Assembly (NCBI GenBank): GCA_026625165.1 | Contig: CP112999.1 | Span: 1,054,001-1,118,000 of the forward strand | Origin: Methanoregula sp. | GTDB taxonomy: Archaea; Halobacteriota; Methanomicrobia; Methanomicrobiales; Methanospirillaceae | Direction: 5' to 3' | DNA: 64,000 nt | In this document: piece after piece, positions 62,651 to 64,000 of the stretch | Numbering within the stretch: position 1 is the first letter of the stretch | Layout of the letters: each line of letters starts with the position of its first letter | Notes under the pieces: generated by a model | Seen by the model: the letters and a program-made list of their open reading frames with translations, nothing else | Database searches by the model: none | Told to the model about the DNA's origin: nothing | Made by a program: the position numbers and the translations under genes

Positions 62651-64000
62651 TTAAGGGGACTTTTCAACAGGAAATCCGGCACGAACCCACGCCTGCATTC
62701 CACCCAGGACATTGGAAATGTCGTGGTACCGGTTCCTTGCAAGAATGCTCGCCGCGAGGCTCCCCTTGTATCCGGCATCGCAGCAGATCACAACGTGTTC
62801 ATTTTTCGGGATTTCTGCCAGCCGTTGCGGCAGCTCCCCGACATATATATGGTGCGCCCCACGAATATGTCCCACAGAATTATAATTTTTTATATCACGG
62901 ACATCAAGGATATAGGGTGTTTCTTTCTCCAGCCGTCCTTTAAGCTGCTGCACTGAACAAGTGTCAATCACAGCAATCTCCTGTGCCCCCCTGGACCATG
63001 CAGGAAAACCTCCCGCAAGGTAACCGGTGATATTGTCATATCCAAGCCTTCCGAAGTGCCGGAAGACCATGTCAAGCCCAACATTGAAATCATCTACAAG
63101 AATGATCGGTTTTTCATATGAAAGGAACCATCCGGCAAATGCCGGGATGCCTTCCCTCCAGATCGATAAACTGTCTCTGATATACCCCCCGGAAAAAGAG
63201 GTAGGTGACCTGATATCAACTATCTGTGCGCCTGATTTCATCAGATCGTGGACCTGTGAAATTCCCAACGGCCGGGAATGGGAAACATCTCCGGTGGCGT
63301 GTCCTTCGCCCAGGTTATACTTTTCCATGTGACGGAAGTACGGGGGAACATATGGGGATTCAGTAACCCGCTGCCGGATAAATGCTTCCCTGCCCATTTT
63401 GATCTGCCGGTTGGTCCTCCGCTCATAGCCAACAGTCGTAAATAAATGATCGGTAATCTCCCCCCCACAGACTGAACCGGCACCATGCGCTGGACAGATG
63501 ATAACTCCGTCCCCAAGTGCGAGGATCTTGTTGTTAATGGAATCAAAAATTTTAGCAGCCATCTCTGCATTCCGGTCTTTTCCAAAAAAATCAGTCCGGG
63601 CAATATCTCCGGAAAAGATAGTGTCGCCGGAAAAGATCATGTATGGATCAGGAGACACAGCAAGGTCTCGTAATACAAGCGAGATGCTCTCCTCAGTATG
63701 GCCGGGGGTTTCGAGCACCGCAATCTCAAGAGATCCAAACCTGAACCGGTCCCCTTCCTTGACCGGGACGCCATAAGCAAACGGGAGTTGTCTTCCATGA
63801 TAGATCCCGGCACCGCACCGCGCTGCAAGGTCCCTTGAACCGACAAAATAGTCCTCGTTGCGATGAGTTTCAAAGATATGGGTGATTACGGTTTCTGACT
63901 GATCTGCAATATCGAGAAACACTTCATAATCTCGGCGGGGATCGATGACCGCGGCAACACCGCCCGAACCCACGATATACGAATTATGGGCAATCCCCTC
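62651..64000 (-). CDS. MBL-fold/rhodanese fusion, persulfide dioxygenase-like (5' end outside)
   Basis: The frame is open to base 64000 (the last nine codons read EGIAHNSYI), so the start is missing; about 449 residues are visible. An N-terminal metallo-beta-lactamase domain with FETHRNEDYFVGS in place of HxHxDH, then ETPGHTEESISL, is followed by two rhodanese domains. The second has the catalytic Cys in VVICCDAGYKGS; the first (SGAQIVDIRSPTSFSGGY, LSYEKPIILVDD) has no Cys at that position. Such fusions oxidise or move sulfane sulfur. The changed zinc motif is shared, from memory, by a subgroup of this family. It may detoxify sulfide or serve sulfur transfer. Confidence 0.85.
   Translation of the reverse strand, partial: EGIAHNSYIVGSGGVAAVIDPRRDYEVFLDIADQSETVITHIFETHRNEDYFVGSRDLAARCGAGIYHGRQLPFAYGVPVKEGDRFRFGSLEIAVLETPGHTEESISLVLRDLAVSPDPYMIFSGDTIFSGDIARTDFFGKDRNAEMAAKIFDSINNKILALGDGVIICPAHGAGSVCGGEITDHLFTTVGYERRTNRQIKMGREAFIRQRVTESPYVPPYFRHMEKYNLGEGHATGDVSHSRPLGISQVHDLMKSGAQIVDIRSPTSFSGGYIRDSLSIWREGIPAFAGWFLSYEKPIILVDDFNVGLDMVFRHFGRLGYDNITGYLAGGFPAWSRGAQEIAVIDTCSVQQLKGRLEKETPYILDVRDIKNYNSVGHIRGAHHIYVGELPQRLAEIPKNEHVVICCDAGYKGSLAASILARNRYHDISNVLGGMQAWVRAGFPVEKSP

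Overview
The window comes from a methanogenic archaeon, most likely order Methanomicrobiales and plausibly near Methanoregula (inference from gene content and style, not from a search). Support: an F420-type formate dehydrogenase (fdhAB), siroheme and anaerobic cobalamin pathways, a CbiMNQO metal importer next to a CbiA/CfbB amidase, HisKA_2-type PAS kinases, a tRNA gene without encoded CCA, AT-rich TATA boxes 25-45 bases before starts, and GGTGA/GGAGG ribosome sites. Several housekeeping genes are bacterial in type (grpE-dnaK-dnaJ, mutS-mutL, bifunctional purH), as is common in this order.

Layout. 0-8.8 kb: one giant reading frame, open at the left edge, made only of 34-residue TPR units (86 in the window, in exact phase). 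8.8-14.2 kb: a secreted TPR protein, a tRNA methyltransferase, and the grpE-dnaK-dnaJ operon, all on the minus strand. 14.4-19.3 kb: purH, a tandem pair of DUF4013 membrane proteins, ilvD. 19.4-23.8 kb: minus-strand operon cbiM-cbiN-cbiQ-cbiO-cbiA/cfbB. 24-35.8 kb: an accessory region with surface proteins and lipoproteins, a signalling cluster (one complete kinase, three receiver proteins without DNA-binding output), a transposase remnant, a gene-free 1.2 kb stretch holding a 343-base-period direct repeat, and an AT-rich orphan membrane protein near tRNA-Gly(GCC). 36.2-49.5 kb: tetrapyrrole island; precorrin-2 dehydrogenase, hemA, hemB, hemL, hemC and cobA make uroporphyrinogen and precorrin-2/sirohydrochlorin, then cbiT-L-F-G-H-C-D-E carry the ring towards cobyrinate. 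No hemD or cbiJ is seen here.

49.5-55.5 kb: a 58-residue membrane protein, a voltage-sensor type K+ channel, an ATC-hydrolase-like protein, a broken HTH-PAS regulator and fdhAB. 55.5-56.5 kb: a non-coding stretch between convergent genes with at least seven consecutive hairpins, the best candidate here for an undescribed structured RNA. 56.5-64 kb, minus strand: mutL, mutS, a doubtful small frame, an M50-like membrane protease, a flavin split-barrel protein, and a metallo-beta-lactamase/rhodanese fusion cut by the right edge.

How it fits together: the importer, the CbiA-family amidase and the hem/cbi island together supply the tetrapyrroles a methanogen needs (siroheme, B12, F430), while FdhAB feeds formate electrons to F420. 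All assignments come from reading motifs; none was checked by database search.
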